A model generated the notes under the pieces. That model saw only the letters and a list, made by a program, of their open reading frames with translations, did no database searches and was not told the origin of the DNA. Position numbers and translations under genes: made by a program. Below are positions 20,125 to 28,599 of a stretch of DNA of 64,000 nucleotides, piece by piece. Position 1 is the stretch's first letter; every line of letters starts with the position of its first letter. This stretch comes from Pseudomonas putida (GTDB lineage: Bacteria > Pseudomonadota > Gammaproteobacteria > Pseudomonadales > Pseudomonadaceae), in assembly GCA_029953615.1 (NCBI GenBank), contig CP124529.1, forward strand, positions 1,516,998 through 1,580,997, in the 5' to 3' direction.

Positions 20125-20637
20125 TCACTTGATCAGGGCATTATAGGACGCCTCGCATAAATCACCTGCTATTCGGGCTTGGTCATAAGCTTTCGCCAGC
20201 TCTCGATTCGTAGCGACAGACCGGTCGAGCAGGTCGGAGAGCACCATGGCGGCGCGGGTGGCTGCCTGGCCTCTGGCCATAGCGGCGGTATCCGTGCCGG
20301 GGCGACTGACGGAGGTGGCGAACTGGGCAGCGTCACTGCGCAGCCGCTGGCCAGCAGTATCGGCGTCAGCAGCGCCAGCATCAGCAATCGTTCGTTCTTC
20401 CTGGGCATGGGCTCTCGCTTCCTCCTGCGCTTGAGCGCGTCGCTGTTCCTCCTGCCTTGCCTGTGCTGCGGCTCGCTGGTCGCGCTCGGCGACTTCCAGA
20501 CGGTAGTCGGCAAGCTCTGACCTGGCATCCAAGGCCTCATATTTTCCCGCTCCCACTCGTATTTCCTGGGCTCCAGCCACAATCAGCAGCGCTGCAAGCC
20601 ACCAGCACCAGGCCGGTACGTCGCCCAGGCCGATCAC
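20125..20637 (-). CDS. Rz-type inner-membrane spanin subunit
   Basis: A 170-residue protein with an N-terminal membrane anchor (WCWWLAALLIVAGA), then a long Gln/Ala/Glu-rich coiled coil facing the periplasm: the layout of i-spanins. The start is a GTG overlapping the endolysin stop (GTGA). The lipoprotein partner Rz1 is encoded inside it in another frame. Together they disrupt the outer membrane at the end of infection. Confidence 0.8.
   Translation of the reverse strand: MIGLGDVPAWCWWLAALLIVAGAQEIRVGAGKYEALDARSELADYRLEVAERDQRAAAQARQEEQRRAQAQEEARAHAQEERTIADAGAADADTAGQRLRSDAAQFATSVSRPGTDTAAMARGQAATRAAMVLSDLLDRSVATNRELAKAYDQARIAGDLCEASYNALIK
20169..20408 (-). CDS. Rz1-type outer-membrane spanin lipoprotein, nested in Rz
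   Basis: A 79-residue protein in a shifted frame wholly inside Rz. It begins MPRKNERLLMLALLTPILLA and has the lipobox LLASGC. The Pro-rich mature part (TLPSSPPPSVAPARIPPLWP) is typical of Rz1. A GCGAGAG sequence precedes the ATG at 20408. The embedded arrangement is the lambda Rz/Rz1 plan. Confidence 0.82.
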   Translation of the reverse strand: MPRKNERLLMLALLTPILLASGCAVTLPSSPPPSVAPARIPPLWPEARQPPAPPWCSPTCSTGLSLRIESWRKLMTKPE

Positions 20638-21122
20638 GCCAGTACTCCGCCGAGCTTCTGCCACTGGGTCAGCAGCATGTCCAGGCGATGGGGGTTCTGG
20701 CCGTAGCTGTTCCCAGGCAGCGATGCCCAGATGTTCGAGCATTTGCAGATGGCCTGCTCGATGCGACCGGCCTTGATATCGTCCAAGGCCTTGCGCTCAC
20801 TGATCTGCTGTAGCGCAATGCGGTCCTGGTTCTCCGGCGTGAATCCGCCCACCAAGCGAAGGCTGGCCCGGTACGCATCCCAGTAGCGAGCGAGCAGCTG
20901 ATACCGGCCGGCGGCGGTGCTCGTCACGGGCTTGCCATTGATGGGGAATGTCAGCTTCTTGCGCGGATGATCGACATAGCCAGCGAACAGGCCACCGCCA
21001 TACAGCACGTTGTAGCCGTCATTGCTCGCCTTTACGGTGGAGGTGCCTTCTGAGAAGGCGATCAGGTCCAGAAACCGAAGCACGTTGGTGCCGCCTGCTT
21101 GGGCAGCCGAGATAATTGCCAT
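20634..21122 (-). CDS. Endolysin, lambda R-like lytic transglycosylase (GH104)
   Basis: A 162-residue muralytic enzyme without a signal peptide, so release depends on the holin. It follows lambda R closely: FLDLIAFSEGTS carries the catalytic Glu, then STAAGRYQLLARYWDAYR and NIWASLPGNSYGQ. The start at 21122 is preceded by AAGGAAAA; further in-frame codons upstream lie in gpD and are not part of it. It overlaps Rz by four bases. Confidence 0.92.
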   Translation of the reverse strand: MAIISAAQAGGTNVLRFLDLIAFSEGTSTVKASNDGYNVLYGGGLFAGYVDHPRKKLTFPINGKPVTSTAAGRYQLLARYWDAYRASLRLVGGFTPENQDRIALQQISERKALDDIKAGRIEQAICKCSNIWASLPGNSYGQNPHRLDMLLTQWQKLGGVLA

Positions 21123-21168
21123 GGTAGTTTTCCTTGGATGATTGCCGCAGAGCGCGGCCGGGGGAGGG

Positions 21169-22212
21169 TTACAGCTGCAGCACTTGGAGCGGGCCGCTAC
21201 CTTTCTTTTTCTTGCCGGCGGCCTTTGCCTTGCCCTTCTGGCCGCCATTGCATTCAACGGTGGTCGACCAGCCGGCTTGGGTAAATACCTGCTCCAGGGA
21301 ATCCACCAGGTACTCGCCATCAAAGCCATCCTTGAAGCCCTGGGCGTTGATCTGGCGTTCAGCGAATAGGTCGACGCGTCCCGGCATTTCCAAGCGCACC
21401 CCGGCCGTCGAGCGATTGAACGCCGCCAGGCGCGCCTTGGCCGCCTGCTCGGCAGCGGTCTTGTTCGGGTGTATGTGGCGGTCCGTATGCACCGGCGGAA
21501 GGCCGTCCGGGGCGTCGTCGTTTTTCAGCTCGATAACGTCCAGCGTGCCGGTCTTGGCGTTGTGGTGGGTGGCCTTGACGCTCTTGTGGGTCGAGCGGTC
21601 CCCGAGGCGGAACGAGTAGCGGCTAACGTCCGAGCGGCGGATGGTGATCGCCGGCAGCGTTTTGCCGCTGGCCGTGACACCCGCCTGCCGCTTGAGGACC
21701 AACAGCTTGCCGTTGGCCACCTTGGCGGCACAGTCATGCAACCGGGCAATGCGGGTAATAAAGTTGTAGTCCGACTCGCCCAGCTGGTCCGCTCGCGGCA
21801 TAACGGTCTGCACATCGCAGGCCGGTACCCAGCCATTGCGGCGAGCCACCGTGGCGACAATCTCGGCCAAGGTCTTTCCCTCGAAACTGCCGTTGCGGGT
21901 GGTCTTGCCGCTGCCGCGCATGTCGCTGGCCTTACCTCGGATCACCAGCGTGTCCGGCGGTCCGGTCAGTTCAACCTCATCAACTGTATAGCTGTTGATG
22001 CGGGTCAGTTGCGCGCCGTCGTAGCCTAAAAACACCTCGACCTTGGCGCCTCGAGACGGCAGCGAAACAGCCTGGTCCCGGTCATCAATACGCAGCTCGA
22101 ACTCGTCTGACTCCATGCCGGGCTTGTCGAGTGTGCGCAGCATCAGCAGGCGGTCATTGATCAGGCGCGTGATATCGGTACCGTCAGCGACGATACGAAA
22201 TTGCGGTTTCAT
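21169..22212 (-). CDS. Tail protein gpD, P2 late-control D family
   Basis: A 347-residue homologue of P2 gpD, which forms the hub or tip of contractile tails and resembles the T4 gp27 fold. It starts MKPQFRIVADGTDITRLIND, and has the family segment SDYNFITRIARLHDCAAKVANGKL in two parts. The C terminus is very basic (KGKAKAAGKKKKG). It is the last tail gene, after X and U. Confidence 0.93.
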   Translation of the reverse strand: MKPQFRIVADGTDITRLINDRLLMLRTLDKPGMESDEFELRIDDRDQAVSLPSRGAKVEVFLGYDGAQLTRINSYTVDEVELTGPPDTLVIRGKASDMRGSGKTTRNGSFEGKTLAEIVATVARRNGWVPACDVQTVMPRADQLGESDYNFITRIARLHDCAAKVANGKLLVLKRQAGVTASGKTLPAITIRRSDVSRYSFRLGDRSTHKSVKATHHNAKTGTLDVIELKNDDAPDGLPPVHTDRHIHPNKTAAEQAAKARLAAFNRSTAGVRLEMPGRVDLFAERQINAQGFKDGFDGEYLVDSLEQVFTQAGWSTTVECNGGQKGKAKAAGKKKKGSGPLQVLQL

Positions 22213-22236
22213 GGAAAGCTCCAGTTAGGCGGGATG

Positions 22237-22443
22237 CTAGTCCCACAGCTGGACGGTCAGCTGGTCAGTTCTAGCCAGTTCGGGAAGGGTGATCAGCACC
22301 CCGGCACGGTAGGGCTGGGATTCGACAGCAAGCCCCGGATTGGCGCTCAGTACCGCCTCCACCGTGCCACTCAGGTGCCCGTAGTAGTGGAAACAGATAG
22401 CGTCGAGAACATCGCCATCAGACGTTCGACAGATCATCGCCAT
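22237..22443 (-). CDS. Tail protein X (gpX)
   Basis: A 68-residue LysM-like protein: MAMICRTSDGDVLDAICFHY, then YRAGVLITLPEL, as in P2 gpX, a small tail-hub-associated protein. It lies between U and D as in P2 and overlaps the end of U by 26 nt. Confidence 0.92.
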   Translation of the reverse strand: MAMICRTSDGDVLDAICFHYYGHLSGTVEAVLSANPGLAVESQPYRAGVLITLPELARTDQLTVQLWD

Positions 22444-23296
22444 AGCGTGTGAACTCCAAGGTGAATGCCTGCTTGCGCGGGATTCCGCCCTGCAGGAGCG
22501 TAGGTTGTTCTTCCTCGATATCGGTCAGACACCAATTGCCCAGCACCTGGCCATAGCCGGTGGTCAGCCCGAGCGGCTGCAGCTGGCCGCCGATGCTGCG
22601 CAAGGTGTCGAGCTGGCCAAGGCCTCCACGGAACGAGGGGAAAATGACACCCTTGAGCGTCAGGCGCTCATCGCCAATGCCCACCGCCTGCTGCGCAGAG
22701 CGTCGGGCCAGGCGCTCCTGAGCAGCCCAGCGGAACGAGGTTTTGCGCCGCAGCTCCTCAAAGGCCGCCGTGTCCAGGTTGAAGTAGAACGGCTCCGCCT
22801 TGACGCTCTGAGGCTGCAGGATAAGCAGGTGGGGAAACGCCTTGATAGCTTCTTTGGGCGGGTCTTCCTTGGGGCGGATCGAGGCGCTGGAGAACATTTC
22901 CGACAGCGAAAAATTGGACAGCATGCCGCTGATGCCGCCGGCCTGGTTGTACTTGTCCGCGATGTTAGAAATGGCCTTCTTTGCCCGGTCTGCCTGCTCG
23001 CCAAACTCGGCCACCCGTTCCTGGACTTGCGTGACCGCGTTGCTGGCCTGGTTGTAGATGGCCAATACCTTGCCGACTTTGGCCTGGGCTTGGGTGATGC
23101 TGCCCATGACCCGGTTCAACTGGCCGCCGATCAGCTCTCCCACCACCGGCAGAGTTTCCAGCTCGGAAACCGCCCCTCTCATCTGAGTAACGGCCCCATT
23201 CATGGGGCCAATCATGCCGTCCACCGCGCGGCGGCCAGCCTCTCCCGCAGCGGCAAGCGACTTTAAGCTGCCCTGCAGCTGCTCCATGTAAGCCAT
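22418..23296 (-). CDS. Tail protein gpU with helical N-terminal extension
   Basis: A 292-residue protein. The last 120 or so residues match P2 gpU (LTLKGVIFPSFRGGLGQLDT and FTLEFTRYGDD). The first 150 or so form a helical, Ala/Gln-rich extension with heptad-like patterns not present in P2 gpU, which is about half this length. It follows the tape measure, as in P2. Confidence 0.88.
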   Translation of the reverse strand: MAYMEQLQGSLKSLAAAGEAGRRAVDGMIGPMNGAVTQMRGAVSELETLPVVGELIGGQLNRVMGSITQAQAKVGKVLAIYNQASNAVTQVQERVAEFGEQADRAKKAISNIADKYNQAGGISGMLSNFSLSEMFSSASIRPKEDPPKEAIKAFPHLLILQPQSVKAEPFYFNLDTAAFEELRRKTSFRWAAQERLARRSAQQAVGIGDERLTLKGVIFPSFRGGLGQLDTLRSIGGQLQPLGLTTGYGQVLGNWCLTDIEEEQPTLLQGGIPRKQAFTLEFTRYGDDLSNV

Positions 23297-23606
23297 GGGT
23301 TAATCCTCCCTACAGGTACGGCGCGTCGTACAGCTGACGCGCGTTAAGATCGCGAGTCGCGTCCTCGATCATTCGCATGAAATAAGGCCGCAGCTCGTAG
23401 GCCAGCGCTTGGCGGTCTGATACATCGCCTTTCACCGTCACCGGCATGCTCAACTCGAACCGCTGGTCCAGCTTGAGCGATGCCGGCTCAGCCTTGGCCG
23501 GTGCCGGCTTATCCGCTGCACGCTGGTAATCGCCCAGCATTTGCCCTGCCTGAGCCAAACCTGGCGCAACGACGCCAGCTGACTGCAGGTTGCCCAGCAA
23601 GGCCGC

Positions 23607-23954
23607 AGGATCGCCGGCCGGCGGCCGGGTGATCGGCACACCAGGGAAACGCTCCTTGACAGCAGTCAGCGCCGGCGCCAGGAGCGGGTCCTTGGATTCG
23701 GGCTCCTTCGGGGCGTAGGAAACCGCCGGTGCGGCAGGCGCTGGTACCACCCGCAGCGGCTCAGGCTCGTTACGCGTAACGACCGGTTCGGCCGGCGGCC
23801 GCGTGAGCGGTGCACCAGGGAAATGCACCTTGCCCGCAGTCAGCGCCGGCACCAGGAACGGGTCCTTGGAATCAGGGGCCTTGGGATCGTAGGAAACCGC
23901 CGACCCGGCAGGCGCCGGCACCACCCGCAGCGCCTCAGGGTCGTTACGCGTCAC
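23607..23954 (-). repeat. Two 174-bp tandem repeats in the tape measure gene
   Basis: Units at 23781-23954 and 23607-23780 encode 58 residues each, starting VTRN and containing RVVPAPA, SYDPK/SYAPK, SKDP and the final TRPPA. They differ at scattered sites. Each starts with the palindrome GTTACGCGTAAC or a one-base variant. Confidence 0.85.
23769..23780. repeat. Palindrome GTTACGCGTAAC, copy 1
   Basis: Exact 12-bp palindrome at the start of the second tape-measure repeat; codes VTRN. A one-mismatch copy lies at 23943-23954. Confidence 0.8.
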
Positions 23955-26132
23955 AGGCGACTCAGCGGGCGCAGCTTTCACCGCCCCGCCTTCGCGACCT
24001 TCTGCAGGCGCCACCTGCTCCACCGGCACAGCCGCTGAATCAGGCTGCGGCTTGTCGGCAAACAAGCTCCCGACCTTGGCACCGAGTGCGTCACCGCCAA
24101 TGCTCCCAAGGATGCCGCCCACCAGGCCACCAATGGCCGTGCCAACCACCGGAATGATCGAGCCCAGGGCAGCGCCCGTGGCTGCGCCGGCGATACCTCC
24201 GGCCAAACCTCCTACCGCTCCGCCGACACTTTCGGCCTTTTGCTCAGGCGGCTGATCGCTGGCCATAGCGCTACCAACCTGTAGCGCTGCCAGCGCAGTG
24301 CCCAGCACCGGCACCCCCTTGCCAAGGCTAGCCAAGCGCCCGGCGCGCCCCACGAAGCCGCCGACACGCCCCCACCGACTGCGCCGTGGGTTGCGTCGTG
24401 CGGTGTCGCCCACGCCGCTCTCAACCGGTCCGCCCCCCTTACCGCCGCCTGCCTGGGGATTGGTGACGAACACACGCTGCACCCCGGCAGCACCTGCAGC
24501 CCCCTTTGGCGACGTTGTACAAGCCTCGGGCCACCCGGATAGCTGCCACAGCCTTGGTGATGGCAAAGCCACCTGCAGCCAGGGCAGTAGCCCCAAGAGC
24601 CAACGAAGGCACTTTTTCAGCAATCCAGCCGATGCCGTTGGCCGTCGTCCGTAGTACATCGGCGGCGCCGTCTGTCAGCGGCCGCAGACCGTCACCGATG
24701 GCACGAAACGCGTCGTCAATCGCGTTGGCGGCTTCTTTCCACTTCTGAGAGGACGTTTCGCGGCGCTCGGCCAGGTTCTGGTCGAGAATGCCCGCCGCGT
24801 CTGCAGACTTGGTTTTCAGGTCCTCATACAGCGCTTTGTTTTGCATGTAAGCCATGAGCGCGGATTTGACCTGCATATCCGCGAACAGGTCGCCGGTACG
24901 CATGGACTCTTCCAGCGCCTGCATCATGCGCTTGGCTTTCTCGGGGTCCGTCTCCTGGTTGATCTTGGCCGCCGCCTCGGCCATGGCTGCAGCCTTTTTG
25001 GGGTCGGTCTTCTGGATGTACTGCTGGGCAAGCGCAAAGCTCGACTCCAGTGTCGACATGCCATTCTGTAGCCCGGTGTTGAGCGAGTTTTGGTAGTCGA
25101 TACCGGCGTCCTTGTACGCCTTGACCGTCTCGCTTGAGCCGATCTTTTCCATCCAGTTCTTGAGGTTGTTGGCCGCCTCGTCGGCGCTGCCGGCGGATTT
25201 GATCTGCACCTGCAGCATCGAGCCCAGCTGAGTGACGGCGTCCATGCCGTAGATACCCTGCTTCGCCATACCAGCCAGCAGCTCAGGGAACCACTTGGCC
25301 ATGTCGCTGGCCTCGAAACTACCGGCCTGCCCCTGGTAGGCAATGGCCTCCAGTGCCCGCTGCATCTCCTGCGGGTCGGTGATCTTGGCGTTCTGCCCCA
25401 GGGCATTGATCATTCGTGCGGTGTCGGTACCATCCGCGCCCTGACCCACCACAAACTTGGCGGCCACGCTGGAATAGCGCGCCGCCTCCTGCAGGTCCAT
25501 ACCGGCACCCACCAGGTTGTTGAGGACACCGGCAACCTCGTTGCGCGCCAGGCCCGTGTCCTTGGCCGTGGTGATGATGCCCCGGTTTAGCTCGACCTCC
25601 TCGGCCTTGTTGGCCACCCCTGCCTTGATCGCGATATCACGCACTATCGCCTGATAATCGGCACTGACCTTGGTGGGCACAGCCAAGGCCGCGGTGCCCA
25701 CCGTGGCCTGCACAACGGTGGACCGCAGGCCGGCTTTGCCCGCCTCGATCTGCTGCAGCCCCTTGGCCTGACGGGCAGCGGTTTGAGCCGTGCGACCCAG
25801 CGTGCGGTAGTGATCCTCCAGCCGGCCGACCTCAACGCCTTGTTTTCGCAATGCATCAAGGTTGCGGTCCAGCTGGTTGCGCAGACCGCGCGCACTGGCC
25901 TCTCCCGCCTCGCTGGCTTTCTTCCACTCATCGCGCAGGCGCATGGTTTCGCCAATGACGCCCTGCAGCACCTTGGCTTCTTCGCCGCGCTTCTTGAGTT
26001 TGCCGATGCGGCCCTCAACGTCTTTGAACGCGGCGCCGACCGTTGCGCTGACCACCCCGCCGATCACAAGGCCAATGGAAAACTTGTTGTTGGCCATGGT
26101 TTCTCACTCCCACGCAGGCACAGCCTGGCGGC

Positions 26133-26835
26133 TCACTCAGAGAGCCACCAGACCATGCGCGCGAATGGCATTTGCTCCAGCTCGCCGGCCGAGAACCCCA
26201 GTTCTCGCGCCAGGCGCTTGGCAAGCGACTTTTGGAATCCGGGGGTGTTAAACCCCGTCTTGGTGGACCAGGCGAAAGTAGGCCGCGCGCACACGGTTGT
26301 AATCGCGGGTGGTCAGCGAATGCAGCTCGGCCGGCGTGGTATCGGTCAGGCGTTGGAACAGCAGCATTTCCAGCTTGCTATTGTCGTCGCCGGCCTCGGC
26401 CTCCACCTCACGGCTCAGACGGATCGAGGGCGATTGCAGCGTCAGGTGGTCGACCTTCACGCCATCGCGCTCGATAGGCTCCATCAGGCGCACCACCGCA
26501 TGCTCCAGGGTCAGCTTGAGCCATGCCGGATTCTCGCCGCTGTCATCGCCCAGCAGCTCCTTGTAGGCCCGCTGCAGGCGGCGGTAGTCGCGCACCTGCA
26601 GAGCGGTCAGCTGATCCTCGGTCAGCTCGCACAGCGATCCCAACATGAGCAATTCGCGCTGCTCGTCGTTGTCCCCGGCCTGATGCGCCACCATGAGGTC
26701 TTCGCGCACGGTCGGACAGCGCATGGTCAGCGCCTGGCGCACCTCGCCGTAAACCTCCAGGGGCACGCTCAGCGACACAACGGCGCGACCGCCCTCGATG
26801 TTGAGCCAGGAAGGGGTAGTGTTGGTAATGGACAT
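26133..26835 (-). CDS. Tail assembly chaperone gpE plus E' extension by frameshift
   Basis: The main frame (26248-26835, 195 residues) encodes a tail assembly protein made of two related halves: LTEDQLTALQVRDYRRLQRA and TTPAELHSLTTRDYNRVRAA. It stops at TAA after QDGV. In the +1 frame the reading continues without any start codon as FNTPGFQKSLAKRLARELGF, ending MPFARMVWWLSE at 26133. That end resembles P2 E' and GpE-family proteins. The switch zone GAC-GGGG-TTTAAC allows tRNA-Gly to slip one base forward on four G. Frameshifting is expected at this place in tail operons, but an assembly indel is not excluded. Confidence 0.75.
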
Positions 26836-26846
26836 GCTCAGGCTCC

Positions 26847-27356
26847 TTAAATGGCGAGGTCAGCGCGAACGCTGGCCAGTTGGTCGACACCGTCGATAAC
26901 GCGGATGCAGTTCACAGGGTCGATTTCGTAGATGACGCGGCCGCCGACTTCCAGCTTGTAGTAGCTCACCGCGATGCTGTGCTTCATTTCGGCCTTCTCA
27001 CCAACCTTCCAGTCTCCCGGATCGATTTCCTTGAGCGCGCCGCGCAGGGTGGCGACCACCGCCTTGGTGGCCCCTCCACGCCCTTTGAAACTGCCCCGGA
27101 ACACGCAGTTGAATCCGGACTGGTCAAACTCACCGAAAAACTTGAGGGTTTCTCGGCGCATGCCGTTGGAGGTAAAGCTGGCCTCCAGCTTCTCCAGCCC
27201 CATGTCCATCTCAATCGGCGCGTCCATGCCGCCGCCGCGATATTCGTCGGTCTTGACCGTGAGCTTGGGCAAGGTCAGCGACGGCACATCGCCCTGCAGG
27301 CTGACACCGCCCACCGACGCGCTCATGTTGAACAAAACTTCTGGAATAACAGCCAT
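26847..27356 (-). CDS. Major tail tube protein (gpFII)
   Basis: A 169-residue protein starting MAVIPEVLFNMSASVGGVSL, with the P2 FII pattern (GGGMDAPIEMDMGLEKLEAS, later ISVSYYKLEVGG-like AVSYYKLEVGGRVIYEID). It polymerises into the inner tube inside the sheath. It sits between sheath and gpE, as in P2. Confidence 0.94.
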   Translation of the reverse strand: MAVIPEVLFNMSASVGGVSLQGDVPSLTLPKLTVKTDEYRGGGMDAPIEMDMGLEKLEASFTSNGMRRETLKFFGEFDQSGFNCVFRGSFKGRGGATKAVVATLRGALKEIDPGDWKVGEKAEMKHSIAVSYYKLEVGGRVIYEIDPVNCIRVIDGVDQLASVRADLAI

Positions 27357-27367
27357 TACGTGCCTCC

Positions 27368-28528
27368 TTAGGCTACGTCGAGAACTTGGGTCAGGTATTC
27401 GTCGGTCACCTCGATTTCAAAAATCGGGTTCTCGGCAGGCGGCACATCAGTGAAGCGGATCACCCAAATGATTTTGCCCTGGGCCAGCTGGCTGGCCGTG
27501 TTGCGCTCGGTGTCGGCGTAGACCTCGAAGTCGATCACCGCCCCGGCGGCCTTGAGGTCGCGCATGAAGGCCTGCACCGTCTCGGTCACATCCTTGACAT
27601 AGCTTTTGGTGATCCCGAGGTCGACGGCCCATTTCATGCCGGCACGAACGGCCGCCATCACCATGTCGACGGTGCGCACCCGCGTGACGAATGCCCACTT
27701 GCTGTCGCTGGACAGCGTGCGGTTGCCCCACAGGCGATAGCCGCCGTCGCGAATGATGGTGGTGATATTGGCGTTGTTGAGCAGGTTGGCCCGGCAAGTC
27801 GGGTCGTTGTCCAGGTACTCGACCGCCCGCACGGTGCCGGTTATGTTCTTGATTTCCTTGTTGGACGGCGAAGCCCAGAAACCGATGTTGGCATCGGTCT
27901 GCGCGAACAGGCCGGCCGCCACTGGCGACGCTGCCAGGCCCTCGTCGTCGTTACTGGTAACGCTCCACTTCTTGACGCCGGGGTCGACCATGTACAGCCG
28001 CTTGCTGCCAAACTCGGTGGCATAGGCAATAGCCGCCTCGTCAGTGGTGCCCGGCCCATCGATCAGGCCCATGGCCTCCAGCTTATCCGCCAGGGTATCC
28101 ATAGCGGTGGCCACCGCCTTGGTGGCCGAGTGCTTGGGTGCCAGCAGCAGCCGTGGGTGCTGGTTGAACAGGCTTTTGGCATCGAGCAGGGCCTGCAGTC
28201 CGCTGCGCTTGCCATCAGCCGCCACACCGCCAATCACGGCGCTGGTGATGCTGGCCGGTGTACCGGCGGACGTAACACCCACGGCAATGATCACGGCCTT
28301 GGCCTGGTCGAGAATCTGCAGACAAGCTTTGGTCATTGGCGAGTTAGGACCGAACGCCGCCACGGCCTCTCGGTCGCTGACAATCAGCACGGGCGTGTTG
28401 GGCTCAACCAGGCCAACACCTGGGGTGTAAACGTCGACAATGCCGATCACCGACGACGAGGGCACGCTGATGGTGCGCGCCCCGGAATTCACCAGCGAAG
28501 TGGTCACACCATGGAAAAAGTTAGGCAT
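27368..28528 (-). CDS. Contractile tail sheath protein (gpFI)
   Basis: A 386-residue sheath subunit beginning MPNFFHGVTTSLVNSGARTI, with the typical VYTPGVGLVEPNTPVLIVSD opening and a conserved C-terminal domain ending EIEVTDEYLTQVLDVA. The start at 28528 has GGGGAGC upstream; longer in-frame reading runs through a terminator and is not used. It shows the phage is a myovirus. Confidence 0.95.
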   Translation of the reverse strand: MPNFFHGVTTSLVNSGARTISVPSSSVIGIVDVYTPGVGLVEPNTPVLIVSDREAVAAFGPNSPMTKACLQILDQAKAVIIAVGVTSAGTPASITSAVIGGVAADGKRSGLQALLDAKSLFNQHPRLLLAPKHSATKAVATAMDTLADKLEAMGLIDGPGTTDEAAIAYATEFGSKRLYMVDPGVKKWSVTSNDDEGLAASPVAAGLFAQTDANIGFWASPSNKEIKNITGTVRAVEYLDNDPTCRANLLNNANITTIIRDGGYRLWGNRTLSSDSKWAFVTRVRTVDMVMAAVRAGMKWAVDLGITKSYVKDVTETVQAFMRDLKAAGAVIDFEVYADTERNTASQLAQGKIIWVIRFTDVPPAENPIFEIEVTDEYLTQVLDVA

Positions 28529-28548
28529 AAATGCTCCCCATAGAAACG

Positions 28549-28570
28549 AAAAAACCGCCAAAGGGCGGTC
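28549..28570 (-). terminator. Terminator between tail fibre and sheath genes
   Basis: On the minus strand GACCGCCCTTTGGCGGT followed by six T. It may reduce read-through from the fibre gene, setting different levels for fibre and sheath. Confidence 0.65.
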
Positions 28571-28599
28571 GCGTTGAACAGCGTGAAATGTATTGAGCG

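Larger units (their letters stand above)
23310..26097 (-). pseudogene. Tail tape measure protein (gpT), frameshifted
   Basis: Two overlapping frames form one gene of about 928 residues. The 5' frame (26097 to about 24500) begins MANNKFSIGLVIGGVVSATV and has the tape-measure helical repeats and core domain. The 3' frame continues from GAAGAAGVQRVFVTNPQAGG through a Gly/Ala membrane-like stretch and a Pro-rich C terminus to 23310. The frames join if one base is removed from the five-C run at 24500-24504. The C-terminal half carries a 58-residue tandem repeat. The protein sets tail length and occupies the tail lumen. The break is either a homopolymer read error or a real lesion that would prevent tail assembly. 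Confidence 0.85.

Noticed and set aside
26015..26224. A 69-codon frame after gpE as an independent gene
   Set aside because: It is the -1 frame across the E' region and the tape-measure start, Trp/Arg/Cys-rich without motif; the +1 frame gives the GpE-like protein instead.
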